Below the pieces are notes generated by a model. That model had not been told where the DNA came from. It saw only the letters and a list, made by a program, of their open reading frames with translations, and did not search any database. Below are positions 1 to 10,992 of a stretch of DNA of 64,000 bases, one piece after another (position 1 is the first letter of the stretch; each line of letters begins with the position of its first letter). Source of the stretch: Tachypleus tridentatus. Lineage: Eukaryota > Arthropoda > Merostomata > Xiphosura > Limulidae. A program made the position numbers and the translations under genes. The DNA is taken from contig NC_134834.1 in the NCBI RefSeq assembly GCF_004210375.1, positions 158,553,290 through 158,617,289 of the forward strand. Reading direction: 5' to 3'.

Positions 1-33
1 AGATCTCCCCTAACTTTTCTTCTTTTCAAGAAG

Positions 34-305
34 GACCCGGCATGACCAGGTGAATAAGATGCTCAACTTGTAAACTGATGGTCGCTGGTTCGAATCCCCC
101 GTTACACCAAACATAATTTTTCAGCCGTGAGGGAGTCATAATGTGATAACCAATTCTACTATTCTTTGGTAAAAGAGTAACCCAAGAGTTGGCGGTAGGT
201 AGTGATAACTAGCTGCCTTCCCTCTAGTCTTACACTGCTAAATTAGGGAGGGCTAGTGCGGATAGCCCTCGTGTAGCTTTGCGGGAAGTTCGAAAACAAA
301 CTAAA
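34..305 (+). mobile_element. SINE family A, near full length
   Basis: This is a tRNA-derived SINE. The head carries Pol III A-box-like and B-box-like (GGTTCGAATCC) sequences, followed by the conserved body seen in about twenty other copies here (TTGGTAAAAGAGTA, GAGTTGGCGG, CTAAATTAGGG) and an A-rich tail. It is diverged from the best copies. It is not a tRNA gene, because the acceptor end runs straight into SINE body. Confidence 0.85.
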
Positions 306-375
306 ACCTAAACTCCTTTTTGCCCTAAATTAGTAATATCACATTGCTTGCGTGACTTTAGAGACTACTCAACTA

Positions 376-1345
376 TTACAACAAGATATTTTTCTTTTGT
401 GACACTGTCAAGATTATTCTTATTTGTCTTTTATTTCTCCAACTGACTAAATCATCTAAATCCTTTGGTAAATGAACAGCATCCTCTTCACAACCGGCAA
501 CACCTAAGAGCTTAATATCATTTGCAAAATTGAGCAATTTATTGAATATTTCTTCACCTATGTAACTGATGTAAATCGAAAAGAGCAAAGGTTCTAAGAC
601 TCAGCACTTAAGTGCCCCTACTCGTGACAGTTTGATTGATTTCCATCTGTAACAACCATATGCTTTCTTCTATCCAACTTGCTAACTTATTATTTTTACC
701 TATAGAAATCATATTTAAAAGCATTTTATGTGGCACCTTGTAAAACGCTATCTAGAGATCCAGACACACCGTATCTAAACTCTAACATTCATCTACATAA
801 ACAGTAACCTTTTCAACGATCGTGAAAAGATTTGTGAGACAAGATTTTCCTTTAAGGAAACCATGTTGACTATCCAATAATATTCTAAACTTTATTAAAT
901 AACTTTGCAAAGCAGTTTTAATCAGATTTCCCAAAACTTTTCCCACAATTGATGAAACAATTTTATCACCTTCCTTGAAAAGAGAAGTAACATTAGCTAA
1001 CTTCCAATCCTCAAGGACTGACAAAAAAGAATAGTAGCAAGTGGATCACATATCCAATCGTTAACCTTCTTCGAAACCCATGGGGAAGTATTACCTGGCC
1101 AAGGAGACTTATCATTCTTTGAACTTCCATTTTTTTTTCTTAACCAGCTCAGAATTAATGCAGCCATAAAGTTCTATCTTATTTCCATCTGCCACCTGTT
1201 CAAGGTGTGGAATATTGCTTAAATCTTCATCAGGAAAGCCGAAGAAAAAGCAGAATTTAATAACCCAACCATCTCATAATCATAAATTACAAGCCTTCCT
1301 TTCTCATCTCTCAATAGTCTTGTTCCATCCTAAGATTTTGTTTAT
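376..1345 (-). pseudogene. LINE (CR1/Jockey-like) reverse transcriptase relic
   Basis: Read on the minus strand, this is a decayed non-LTR retrotransposon reverse transcriptase. From 1345 downward there is a linker like GRLVIYDYEMVGLLNSAF, then DWKLANVTSLFKEGDK (RT block resembling DWRLANVTPIFKKGDK), then SQHGFLKGKSCLTNL, LDLQIAFYKVPHKML, and at the low-coordinate end the catalytic-box region FANDIKLLGVAGCEEDA. The family normally reads F-A-D-D there; here the first aspartate is asparagine, so catalysis is lost. Frameshifts and stops separate two open pieces (376-588 and 782-1024). The endonuclease domain and the ends of the element are not visible. The CR1/Jockey placement rests on block similarity only. 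Confidence 0.8.
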
Positions 1346-2246
1346 CCTTAATGTATTTAAAGAAATATTGAATGTTAATTTTCACTTTTAAGCCAAACCT
1401 TTCTTATGCATTCTTTTTGATAATTCTTTTTAAGGCACATTGTGCTGATATATTAAGAGTAACAACTGCAAATAAAACACGTTTTTTGGCACAATAATAA
1501 AGTATAGTTATTTAATATAATTTACAACCAACTCATTTCGGTATATGCGTTACCATCAGAATTTTGCCCTGATGAAAGTAACACGTTTACTGAAACTGGT
1601 TGGCTGTAAATTATATTAACTGATTACACTTATTATTTTACAAAAAGAAACGTTTTTTTTTTTTTTTGCAACTTTAACTCTTATCTGTTTGATGTCTTAA
1701 TTTTCTATTTCAACCTGTTTCACTAACTTACTTAATATATAATATTCTAAATCTCCTATCATACCAATCGATTTACATCTCTTGTATTTCTGATGCTTTT
1801 CTTTAATCTTATGTATTATACTTCTTGTGAGCCAACCTTTATAACATTAAGAACCAACGTTTGAAGCTATCAGGATGGGGAAGCAGCAAAACTGGGTTTT
1901 TTACGCCGTCAATGAATGCTACACTTTTGTAATTATTATTTTCCATTTTATCATTATCCCATTTTAACATCGGAATATAATAAAGATATACGTAATTTTA
2001 CAAGTTTCTTTAATTGTGAACATAATATTTTTTTAATGAGAATGATAGGCAACCTATTATTACGTTAAAGGAGTTACGTTACGTGTGTTATATGAAATGT
2101 TATTTACTAACCACATTCAAATTTCGCGAATGTTTTTTGTGTTTTATTTTTTATTTCAATAGAGGTTGTCAAAATGAAAGACAACAAGCTGATTAGATAT
2201 TACTATCATATACCTTAAACATTAAAGAATTAGAATTGGTTTGGAG
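1346..2246. other. intergenic, no gene seen apart from a palindrome
   Basis: AT-rich sequence with a poly-T run near 1652 and no convincing coding potential on either strand. The long imperfect palindrome at 1513-1618 is described separately. Confidence 0.5.
1513..1618 (+). repeat. 106-bp imperfect palindrome with hammerhead-like core
   Basis: The outer arms (TAATATAATTTACA at 1513 and its complement ending at 1618) pair perfectly over 14 bp, and the inner parts pair with interruptions. The right half contains CTGATGA (1569-1575), a 5-bp stem AGTAA/TTACT with loop CACGT (1577-1591), then GAAAC (1592-1596). That order is the core of a hammerhead ribozyme, with one extra A before the stem. I could not find a well-paired stem III with a clean cleavage triplet, so an active ribozyme is not supported. 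It may be the relic of a retroelement end. Confidence 0.4.
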
Positions 2247-2730
2247 CAGTGATTCCCAAACTGTGCGCCGAGGGATATTTCAAATTTTCGAGGGAAACAC
2301 AGCGATATCGGCATCTGTTGGACACCGAGCGAACTACTAGCTAGAGGTAATTCACAGTTTTAACATTAGATCGCGCTACACTCTTTTCGATGCTTTTGTT
2401 TACCTGTACTTCTCGAATTTTCTCGGGTTCGTCAGTTATCGAAATAATTGCAGGGTATTGTGATCAAGTGTCTGCGAGATCTAGCGAAGTTCAGTGAATT
2501 GTTCTGTTGATTTTTAGTCCTTGTGCGTAAAAATGGAAATATTTTTTTAACATTAATAAGAAGTGTGGGAGTGAAGAAAAGGATGGCGAACCACAAACCA
2601 GTGGCAAAGTTGTGAAGAAACTGAAATATCGGAAATATGACGACAGTTATCTAGAGTTTGGTTTTGCTTCGGTAGATGTCAATCATGAAGAGTGTCCGCA
2701 ATATGTATTATGTCTAAAAGTTTTGGCTTC

Positions 2731-3011
2731 GGCCCGGCATGGCCACGTGGGTTAAGGCGTTCGACTCGTAATCTGAAGGTCGCGGGTTCGAATTTCCGTC
2801 GCACCAAACATGCTCACCCTTTCAGACGTGGAGGCGTTATAATGTGACGGTCAATCCCACTATTCGTTGGTAAAAGAATAGCCCAAAAGTTGGCGGTGGG
2901 TGGTGATGACTAGCTTCCTTCCCTATAGTTTTACACTGCTAAATTAGGGACGGCTAGCGCAGTTAGCTCTCAAGTCGCTTTGCGCCAAATTAAAAAACAA
3001 AAAAAAACAAA
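2731..3011 (+). mobile_element. SINE family A inserted in hAT
   Basis: Full-length family A copy with an intact-looking head (GGCCCGGCATGGCC) and an A-rich tail. The duplication TTTTGGCTT at 2721-2729 is repeated at 3013-3021, so the insertion point in the BED-finger region of the transposase is exact. Confidence 0.9.
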
Positions 3012-4280
3012 TTTTTGGCTTTAGAGTGCATACTTCCACGTAAACTAAAACGCCACTTATAGAACATTTACCCTAACATTACTTGTAAATCCTGTGATTA
3101 TTTTACCAGAAAGTGAAAAGAATTGAAAGAACAAAAAGGAAGATTTTGAAACAAAGCATCAATACCAACCAATGCTTTGCTAGCATCCTACAAAGTGGAT
3201 ATGGTGAACATTATGGTTGGTGAATCTGCAGGAAGACTGCTTTCAAAGGTGCCTTTATCCAACAGCATTATCAGTCGTAGAATCCAACACATGACCAAAT
3301 ACCTCAACAATCAGCTAACTGAAAGAATGAAAGGGAAGGAATTCGGGTTACAGCTGGATGAGGTGATGAATAGTAACAAGGATGTTCATTTAATTTAATA
3401 CACATGGTTCATAGATGGTGACAAAATTGTGGAAGACCTCTTGTGTAAAAGTATCACTGCAGGTACAAAAGCTCAAGAGTTGTTTGAGATCCTTGACAGA
3501 TTTATGTGTGAAAACAACATAGACTGGACAAAGTGCATTGGCGTCTGTACCGATGGTGGTCACTCTACGTCCAACTGTTATGGAGGATTACAGGCACTCA
3601 TACAAATCAAAGCCCTTGATGCATTGTGGACCCACTGCATAATCCACAGGGAAACCCTTGCGTCAAATCACCTGAGTCCTCCATTGAACCTAGTCCTGGA
3701 AAGTATGTTGAAATTGGTAAATTGTTTAAAAATTTGGCCACAGAATACGAGGTTTTCGTTTTTAAAAACTGTGTGACGATACAAGATCTGAGCACACATC
3801 TTTGTTGTACTACTGTAACTTGTGTTGTACTACCCAGTGTGTTCGAATTACGACAGGAACTCTACTCTTATGTCAAAGATGAAGAACACAAATGTGCTAA
3901 AAACTTCTTGGACATTTATTTTTTTTGTCAAAATTAGCACATCTCTGCAGTCTCTTTGAAAAAAAACTAAATGCGTTTAATCTCTCTCCGCAGGGAAGCA
4001 ACATACATATTCTGAAACTCGCAGAGAAGGTTTCAGCCTACTACTATGGAGAAGAAAAATGAATGAAAATGGTGGCAAATACTGTTTCCCCCTGTTGCAG
4101 CAGTTTGCTACATTCAATAAAATTGGTTTGACCCACGAACTAAAATATGTTCTTGAGGAGCGTTTAATATAGCTCAGTGACTGATTTGAAAATTACTTTC
4201 CAGAAAATATGGAGAAGTTTGCATGGATGCAAGACCCATTCGAGGCTATGGCCACATCTGAATTTACCTCTGTAGAAGAT

Positions 4281-4490
4281 TGGTTTGTTTGATTTGTTTT
4301 GAACTTCGCTCAAAATTACACGAGGGCTATTTGCGTTAGTCATCCCTAATTTAGCAGTGTAAGACTAGAGAGCAGGCACCACCCACCGCCAACTTTTGGG
4401 CTGCTCATTTACCATCAAATAGTAGGATTGACCGTAACATTATAACGCCCCCACGGCTGAAAGGGCGAGAATGTTTGGTGTGACGGGGAT
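4281..4490 (-). mobile_element. SINE family A inserted in hAT, head truncated
   Basis: Reverse-orientation copy lacking the tRNA-like head. CTGTAGAAGA at 4270-4279 recurs at 4493-4502 as target-site duplication. The truncated 5' end together with a duplication points to incomplete reverse transcription at insertion. Confidence 0.85.
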
Positions 4491-5036
4491 ATCTGTAGAA
4501 GAAGAAAATCTTATTGAGCTGTCTTGTGACAAGACTTTAAAAACAAAATTTGACAGCATGGAACTAACTGAGTTTTGGATATCAGTAAAAGATGAATATA
4601 CGTTGCTAGTTGCTGAAGCTCAGCGAATCCTAATTTCATTTGCATCGTCACATCTCTGCGAAACTGGGTTTTCGACGGTTCTGATAAAAAGCAAGTACCG
4701 AGCGAAAATCTTGTGGAACAGGAAATGAGGTGGCGGTATCCAATCTGATTCCAAGGTTTGAGAAGCTGTGCAGTGCCTAACAGGCTCACACATCCCATTA
4801 GTGATTGTGGCTATTTAAAAATAAAATAAAAATGTTTTTACTTTCAATTTAAGTGTATTATTCTTTAAAACGGCTGCTACGTTGTTAGACATAAATACTT
4901 ATTAAGTACTAAGTTGTTTTGACTTAACTACTTAATAAGCGAAACTGTTAGGTTTTTCTTCTTGCCCATGGGCGCTGTGAAACTAATTGCTAAGACAATC
5001 AGAGCAGCGTGAACTGAGAAAGTTTGGGACACACTG

Positions 5037-5480
5037 GCATTGGGGTTCACAAATACTTTTGATTTTAGGATAAGTACACACACTTAAAACGATGACAATC
5101 CAGCTTACATATAATTTATAGTGAAATAGAAATACAGTTTCATGATAATTTTAAAAGGCTTAATTAGCAGGTGTTATTATACTGTCAAAATATGGATGTT
5201 TTAATAACAACCTGAATGAAATGGTTAGGTTTATGTTTTTCGATGCACAGGCCTAATGAATCAGCGTCAAAGTATGAAAAATGTTTATATATTGACAAGT
5301 AATGAGATGTGAATAAAAACATATATTCATAGTTTATTTAAATAAACATTGTTTTCTGTTGACGTAAATTACGCACTTTAAAGATGATAGTCTGAACTTA
5401 CAAATTTAGTCGTTGATGTAAAATTTCGCCTTACTTTCATTTCAAAAACAGGTTTTATTAAAAGTTTCTCCTGTAAGCAA
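5037..5480. other. intergenic, nothing recognised
   Basis: AT-rich spacer between the hAT right end and the next SINE. No coding, RNA or repeat signal that I can support. Confidence 0.5.
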
Positions 5481-5757
5481 GACCCGGTATGGCCAGGTGG
5501 TTAAGGCACTTGAATCGTAATCCGAGGGTCGCGGGTTCGAATCTCCGTCATACCAAACATGCTCGTTCTTTCAGCTATGGGGGCGTTATAATGTAATGGT
5601 AAACCCAACTATTCGTTGGTAAAAGAGTAGCCCAAGAGTTGGCGGTAGATGGTGATGACTAGCTGCTTTCCCTGCAGTCTTATACTGCTAAATTAGGGAC
5701 GGCTAGCGCAGATAGCCCTTGTGTAGTTTTGCGCGAAATTCAAAAAACAAACAAACT
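5481..5757 (+). mobile_element. SINE family A, full length
   Basis: Complete copy with B box GGGTTCGAATCTCC, the body block GAGTTGGCGG, and a CAAAAAACAAACAAAC tail. Confidence 0.9.
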
Positions 5758-6014
5758 AGTCAAAACAAATCAAACCAAATCTCTGAGTAATGTATTTGAC
5801 AAATACGATTTAGTCCTTAGATATTTAAATTAAATTTCACAAGATACAGTCCGTGTAAACAACAAACTAATGTTAGCTCAATCTGTGCAATTTTAAAAGT
5901 ATAATTTTTACCAATGTATACATATATGCATAAAGTTCTAACGATTTCCACATGTACTTTGTTTACGTTTTCATATTTCTACTTTTACATAAAAATTAGC
6001 TCCTTCCCCTTTTG

Positions 6015-6131
6015 CCCCCTGCCAGTACAGCAGTATGTCTACGGATTTACAATGCTAAAATCAGGCGTTCGATTCCATTCGGTGGGCTCAGCAGATGTTC
6101 CGAGGTGGCTTTGCTATAAAACAAACACACA
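6015..6131 (+). mobile_element. SINE family B
   Basis: Short (about 115 bp) tRNA-like retroposon: CAGTACAGCAGTATGTCT, then a B-box-like GCGTTCGATTCC, GGTGGGCTCAGCAGAT, GTGGCTTTGCTATAAA and a CA-rich tail. The same layout recurs at 45531, 47938 and, reversed, at 60139. Confidence 0.75.
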
Positions 6132-6561
6132 TAAACACATCTTCCCCTTTCAAATTAATTAGTAGTAAGTCTACAACCTTACAACACTAAAAATCAGATT
6201 TCGATATTTGTGATAGGCAAAGTACAAATAGGCCATTTTGTAGATTTGTGCTAAACAATAAACAACCATAAAATTTCAAATAAAAATATTCTTATATTTC
6301 TCTTGATATAGTTTGAAAAGTGAAATAATTAGATTAATTTAATAATTAACGTGAAATGTCTTATTACGTTGCACTGATTATGTGTTTTATGCTGTTTCGT
6401 TCACATATTTGTAAAGTAATATTAACAATGAATCTCTGAGGCAACCAGATCATGTTTAGCAGTTCACCTCGGGATGTCATACATCTTAAATTTCTTTAGC
6501 TCTTGGAAATTTTACGGAATATGCATATGAGGATTATAACGGAGTCCCCTTACCCTCTACT

Positions 6562-6586
6562 ACACACACACACACACACACACACA
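6562..6586. repeat. (AC)n microsatellite
   Basis: About twelve uninterrupted CA units. Confidence 0.95.
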
Positions 6587-6681
6587 AAGAGAACATAAAT
6601 GGTGGCAATAAAATAGCTTTTATTTTTTGGTAGATGTAGAAATGTTTATGAACGTTTTCTTGTTTTTCTTATACGAGACTT

Positions 6682-6775
6682 ACAACGCTAAAAATCTGGT
6701 TTCGATACCCGTGGTGGGCAGAGCACAGATAGCCCATTGTGTAGCTTTGTGCTTAGTTCAAAACAACAACAACAA
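6682..6775 (+). mobile_element. SINE family C, 5'-truncated, with 14-bp duplication
   Basis: Contains ACAACGCTAAAAAT, the B-box-like GGTTTCGATACCC, GGTGGGCAGAGCACAG and GTAGCTTTGTGCTTA, ending in a CAA-repeat tail. The 14-bp duplication CTTATACGAGACTT at 6668-6681 recurs exactly at 6776-6789, so the element begins inside the tRNA-like head. This is good evidence of retroposition with 5' truncation. Confidence 0.9.
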
Positions 6776-6789
6776 CTTATACGAGACTT

Positions 6790-7939
6790 TGCTTTAAATG
6801 AATTTGCTCAACTGTTTCTCCTTCAAGATTCCCTTTCAAACCATTTAAATTCGACATTTTTTAATGCATAAGAATGTCGTTTTTTCTGAAAATGACAAAT
6901 GCCATCACGTGTCTGACCATTCTAATTAAAACTAAACGAGGCCATTATGTCTAGACATCATGCATGAATTATTATTGAAGGACACTGCTGTTGACAGTAC
7001 TACAGCAATACCTCCCCCTGTGCACATATACAGAATGAATGAAAATTAAGAATAAATATTATAATATTATAAAAAAATATAAATTCACAGACTATACCAA
7101 TAATTAGTTGGGTACTCTAGAACAATGTGTAGAATTTCTGTTCAGATTATACATACCTCGAATAAGATATGCTAAAAGAATCAGATTCATAGCTTACTTG
7201 CAAGTGTGAGGTATTAAAATGCTGGATGTGCTGCCATTACTTAAGACGTGGAAAGGATCACGATGAAATACAAGTTGCAGAAAACAGGAACCATAACAAA
7301 GGCCAAATAAGAATTGTTGATGGTGCTAATAAAAATGATAAATGGCCGAAGAGAAGCATATTTACCTACAGACTGGATATGTTCACTAAATAATCAGGAG
7401 ACGATGACAACCATGACAAGAGCAGCTGAAAGTGGTTAATTTTAGAAAAAAAGAAAACCATGCCAACCACTATATTCATAGAAAATGCCGAAACAAAAGA
7501 TTCCTAATATCAGGCCCAAAATATTTTGTATTTTGTTTAATTTTTTACGGTTCTATCAACATTAATTTGTTACGAAAATTACATGATTCGTCCGGTTAAC
7601 ACAGAGATTCTTCGTTAAAACAATTCGAACTGTGACTTGTTCTGTCTTTGACTAAAACATTATGGTTATATTACACTCAATATAAAACCAAATTACAAAT
7701 GTAAGGGAGAATACTTATAATAAAAACAAAACCAAAAATTGTTATGTTAAAATACATGACCATTTGTTACAAACTTCATACACTTTTTTGAAGCTTAAAG
7801 AATTGTTGGAGGTTACCCATAAATTTTCATATACCATAATCTTTTTCCTGTCAATGTTTCTTATATGGAACGCTATTTAAATAGGCTAGAATATTAGTTG
7901 CAAAAAAGAGAAAGAGGAAATTGCTAAAATGTAAGAAAT
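6790..7939. other. intergenic, no gene recognised
   Basis: No coherent coding signal. The last part (7810-7939) may belong to the N-terminal end of the piggyBac relic that follows, but I cannot show it. Confidence 0.4.
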
Positions 7940-8918
7940 AATGTGATTTGGGTAAAACAATTCCTACAGCCAAGATTTGTTTAGCAGAAACTTTGCTGGA
8001 ACTGAACAGGACTTTACCATATGAGATTTGGAAAAGGGTATTTTTCGATGACACGTTAGATCTTACCATTAAACAAACAAACTTGTATGTCGACCGTAAG
8101 ATAAACAGCTCGAACCTTCATGTTCACAAGAACATTTTTTAAACTTTCTGGATGTTATAATGTTATCAATCTACCACAAGCGTGCCTGAAGAACATCATT
8201 ACTATTCAACTCAGCTTGATTTGGGCGTGCCGGTTGTGTACAACAAAATGAGTAAAAACAGATTTCTTGAAGTCAAGAAATACATGCAATTCACCAAATA
8301 ACCACAATCTTATTCAAGGAGATAAGAAGAGCAAGATTTCTCCATTGTACAATATGTTGAATGACAGTCTTGTACAATTTGGTGTGTTCCTTAAGTTGCT
8401 CATTGTTGATGAATCCATGGTACCATACTTTGGGTGAAATAGTGCCAAAATGTTCAATACAAGAAAACTAATTCGGTTTGGATGTAAAATTTGGAGTATT
8501 TGTGACAGTAATGGTTATCTCTACCACATATGTTGTGTCAAAGAATGGAGCCAAAGGCTTCAAAGCAACCACTCGGCGCACGTGTTATAACCACACTGGT
8601 TGATGTTATTGCTGTTAATTCGGACGTCGATAGGCACCAACGTTTTTTAATATTTTTCCATCACTTAAAATTTGCTGGTCCTATTGGCTGATTGTAATGT
8701 ACGAGTGACTGGGATGGTTAGAGAGAATTGTATCGAAAGTGTGGTATCAGCAAGTATCTCTACAAAAGATTTACAAAAGAAGACCAGGGGGTTCTTTCGG
8801 CTACTGTAACGACAGAAGGGTGAATATTACAAAGTAGTGCGAAAATTCTGTCGTTGCAATCACTAGCAACTGGGAAGCTCATACTCCAGTCCATAATGTG
8901 AAACGACGGGGAGAAATA

Positions 8919-9822
8919 CGAGGGCTGTTAAAAAAATACGCGGACTGTTTGAATTGCGCGGCTCCAGTTGGTTCCAGGGGAATCCGCTTGGTGTCGCTAG
9001 GTTTGCACAGATCAGCTGATTACGACGCCATTTCCCGATTGCAGATATCTTCATTTGTGTATTAGCTACGCGGTTTTAAGTGAAGTGCGATTTTTTCGTT
9101 TGGCGGATTTCAGAATGAATGACCTAAAGGAGCAACGACTTGCTGTGAAATTTTGTGTTAAACTTGGAAAATCTGCAACTGAAACTTTTGCTATGCTTAA
9201 CACGGCTTACGGTGATGTTGCTATGAAGCGTACGGCATGTTTTAAGTGGCATGAACGTTTTAAGGATGGTCGACAGTTCATTGAAGATGATGAGCGTCCT
9301 GGACGTCCTTCCACGTCAACTGACGACCCACACGTCGATAAAATCAACACCCTGGTGCGGGCAAATCGACGTTTGACTGTCAGGGAGCTTACTGAAAAAT
9401 GTGGGATATCAGTTGGATCTTGTTACAAGATTTTGACCAAAAAATTGAAGATGCACCGCGTTGCTGCGAAATTCGGCCCTCAGAACTCGTGAGTTTTTGG
9501 CCAAACACTCGATCACTGTTCTTCCCCATCCCCCTACTCACCTGACCTTGTTCCTTGCGATCTTTTCTTGTTCCCCAAACTCAAAAGACCCTTGAAAGGA
9601 AGAAGATTTGAGACGATTCCCGAGATTAAGGCAAATGCGACGAAGGAGCTGGAGGACATTACAAAAGAGTGTACCAGGAATGTTTCAACAAGTGGAAACA
9701 CCGTTGGGATAAGTGTGTGCGTTGGGGAGGAGAGTACTTGAAGGGGTCCCAGACCTGTAACTTCTAAATAAAGTACATTTTGTTTTATGACGTCAGTCCG
9801 CGTATTTTTTTAACAGACCTCG
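8919..9822 (+). mobile_element. mariner transposon, internally deleted
   Basis: The 29-bp ends (CGAGGGCTGTTAAAAAAATA at 8919 and the complement of the sequence ending 9822) differ at one position and are flanked by TA at 8917-8918 and 9823-9824, the Tc1/mariner target duplication. At 904 bp it is shorter than the usual roughly 1.3 kb. The missing part lies between the DNA-binding half and the C-terminal catalytic block. It sits inside the piggyBac relic. The well-matched ends suggest comparatively recent activity in trans. Confidence 0.92.
9115..9755 (+). pseudogene. mariner transposase, deleted for the catalytic middle
   Basis: The ATG at 9115 opens a 126-residue N-terminal part: a helix-turn-helix region (LKEQRLAVKFCVKLGKSATE), the mariner signature FKWHERFKDGR and the linker DDERPGRPST, then a second helical DNA-binding region (RRLTVRELTEKCGISVGS). 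The frame closes at 9492. In another frame the C-terminal part resumes with HPPYSPDLVPCDLFLFPKLK, which carries the third Asp of the D,D34D triad. The segments with the first two catalytic Asp residues are absent. The product could at most bind DNA, not transpose. The neighbouring piggyBac is its insertion site, not a partner. Confidence 0.88.
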
Positions 9823-10040
9823 TATGCCTTGCAACCGTATCTAATCAGTTCCAACAATAACGGAATGGGCGATATTTACCTCATGTATCGACTTTAAACG
9901 TCGTACCGTCAAATCATCACTATTAAAAAGTAGGACTAGCTACATTTTCTGAATATCTTGAACGTACCCGTGTTTGCAATGTAGTGAGTTCACTACACGG
10001 TTGACCAGAACAAATTGTCCCACTTGGATTTTTGGCGGCA

Positions 10041-10737
10041 GGTGACACTTTGCTTGCTTCCAGCTGATATAAGGAGTGATCAAATATTACGTCAAAGGGC
10101 ACATGTCAGCGATTCTGCACTTTCGGATATGTCTGCTTCAGTGACTTAAACCAAGTTTTGAGCTTCATATCTCAAGAATGGTTTAAAGCGTGCGCGAAGA
10201 ACATAGAAAATTAGTGCAAAAAGTTCAGTGTTGAGCTTCATGCCGAAAGGGAGAAGCAGTGTTTGAGATCTGCTGCCGCCTCTTAGTTCAGTGCCTATAA
10301 ACGGTTTAGAGTATTTTTTATATGTTGTGAACTTTAGCAGAATAAAAAATACTGAAGAGAAACATAAGCTGAACATATGTAATATCCAATAAATTTTGAT
10401 TTAGAAAGTTATGAGGTTGTAGTTTCACTACATTATCACTAAACTTCCAATGTTTTCTTAAATGTAACGTGCTACAACTTTGAAGGCGATTATAGCTGTG
10501 CTTTAGTTGCGATAATAGTACACTTACAATAGTCAAATCATGGCTACTCTTGAAAATGTTGCTAATTTATATATCTTTTATTAGATAATAGAAATATATG
10601 TAGAAATCTGTTTTTAGAACGCACTAGATAAGAACTGTTCAAATGTTGTCTTGAATAATAACTTTAACACTGACTTTTGTAAATAGCTGAACTTTTTATG
10701 ATTTTAGTTTCATTATTTCGTTAAAAGTGCTGTGCAC
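10041..10737. other. intergenic, nothing recognised
   Basis: Small open frames here (for example 10146-10536 on the minus strand) have no recognisable content and low-complexity composition. I regard them as chance. Confidence 0.45.
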
Positions 10738-10749
10738 TTGTTATAGTTT

Positions 10750-10881
10750 AGCTCCCCAGTGGCTTAGCGGTACGTATGCGGACTTACAACGCTAAAAACG
10801 GAGTTTCGATACCCGTGGTGGGCAGAGAACAGATAGCCCATTGTGTAGCTTTGTGCTTAATTCAAAAGAACAACAACAACA
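10750..10881 (+). mobile_element. SINE family C, near full length
   Basis: Starts GCTCCCCAGTGGCTTAGCGG (A-box region), includes GTTTCGATACCC, GGTGGGCAGAGAACAG and a CAACAACAAC tail. TTGTTATAGTTT at 10738-10749 is repeated at 10882-10893. This is the best-preserved family C copy in the window. Confidence 0.9.
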
Positions 10882-10992
10882 TTGTTATAGTTTCTTATAT
10901 CTTCTTATTCCAGTTAGCTTACAAAACGATCAAACAAGTTTCTCTCCAGTTGTAGAATAATTAAAAGATTTCTTAGAAATAAGAGAATTAAA

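Larger units (their letters stand above)
2533..4800 (+). pseudogene. hAT transposase pseudogene (ZBED5/FAM200-like)
   Basis: Fragments in order: a basic start and BED-type zinc finger (KYRKYDDSYLEFGF, then ECPQYVLCLKVLA, interrupted by a SINE), the region VDMVNIMVGESAGRLLSKVP (3189 on), the transposase core with IGVCTDGGHSTS and LWTHCIIHRETLAS (3429-3776), MEKFAWMQDPFEAMA near 4210, and the C-terminal dimerisation region with LTEFWISVKDEY and SSHLCETGFS (4471-4728). These blocks match the broad hAT group that also gave rise to the domesticated vertebrate ZBED5 and FAM200 proteins. Stops and frameshifts at about 3400 and 3776-4200, plus two SINE insertions, show it is dead. I saw no sign that a piece has been recruited as a host gene. 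Confidence 0.85.
2247..5036 (+). mobile_element. hAT DNA transposon, broken by two SINEs
   Basis: The left end CAGTGATTCCCAAACT at 2247 and the complement of the right end, CAGTGTGTCCCAAACT (ending 5036), form a typical short hAT terminal inverted repeat. Between them lie the remains of a BED-finger hAT transposase. Two family A SINEs (2731-3011 and 4281-4490) have inserted since, each with a readable target-site duplication. The expected 8-bp host duplication is not clear (GTTTGGAG versus GCATTGGG), consistent with age. Without the SINEs the element is about 2.3 kb. Confidence 0.85.
7940..10040 (+). pseudogene. piggyBac-type transposase pseudogene, split by mariner
   Basis: Scattered over several frames are piggyBac (DDE_Tnp_1_7 type) blocks in the right order: LPYEIWKRVFFDDTLDLTIK and QTNLYVDRK (about 8010-8100), YSTQLDLGVPVVYNKMSKNR followed by FLEVKKYMQF (about 8205-8300), VDESMVPYFG (about 8405-8440, retaining the first catalytic Asp), SAKMFNTRKLIRFGCKIW and DSNGYLYH (about 8440-8530). 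The second catalytic-Asp region, normally FDNFFTS-like, reads FLIFFHHLKF near 8650, so that Asp is gone. After the mariner, LISSNNNGMGDIYLMYRL (9840-9900) corresponds to the family's QYNKxMGGVDLxD block. Several stops and frameshifts precede the mariner insertion, so the piggyBac was already decayed. Terminal repeats and TTAA duplications were not located. Confidence 0.75.

Noticed and set aside
2731-2810. tRNA genes at the heads of the SINEs
   Set aside because: B-box-like GGTTCGAATCC and a tRNA-like fold occur, but the acceptor stem does not close and each head continues into the same 200-bp SINE body.
3429-3776. Domesticated hAT-derived host gene
   Set aside because: The frame is interrupted repeatedly and two SINEs sit in the coding part, so there is no sign of purifying selection.
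9115-9492. Functional mariner N-terminal protein as a host gene
   Set aside because: It lies exactly within an element with intact ends and a deletion; nothing indicates a separate promoter or splice structure.
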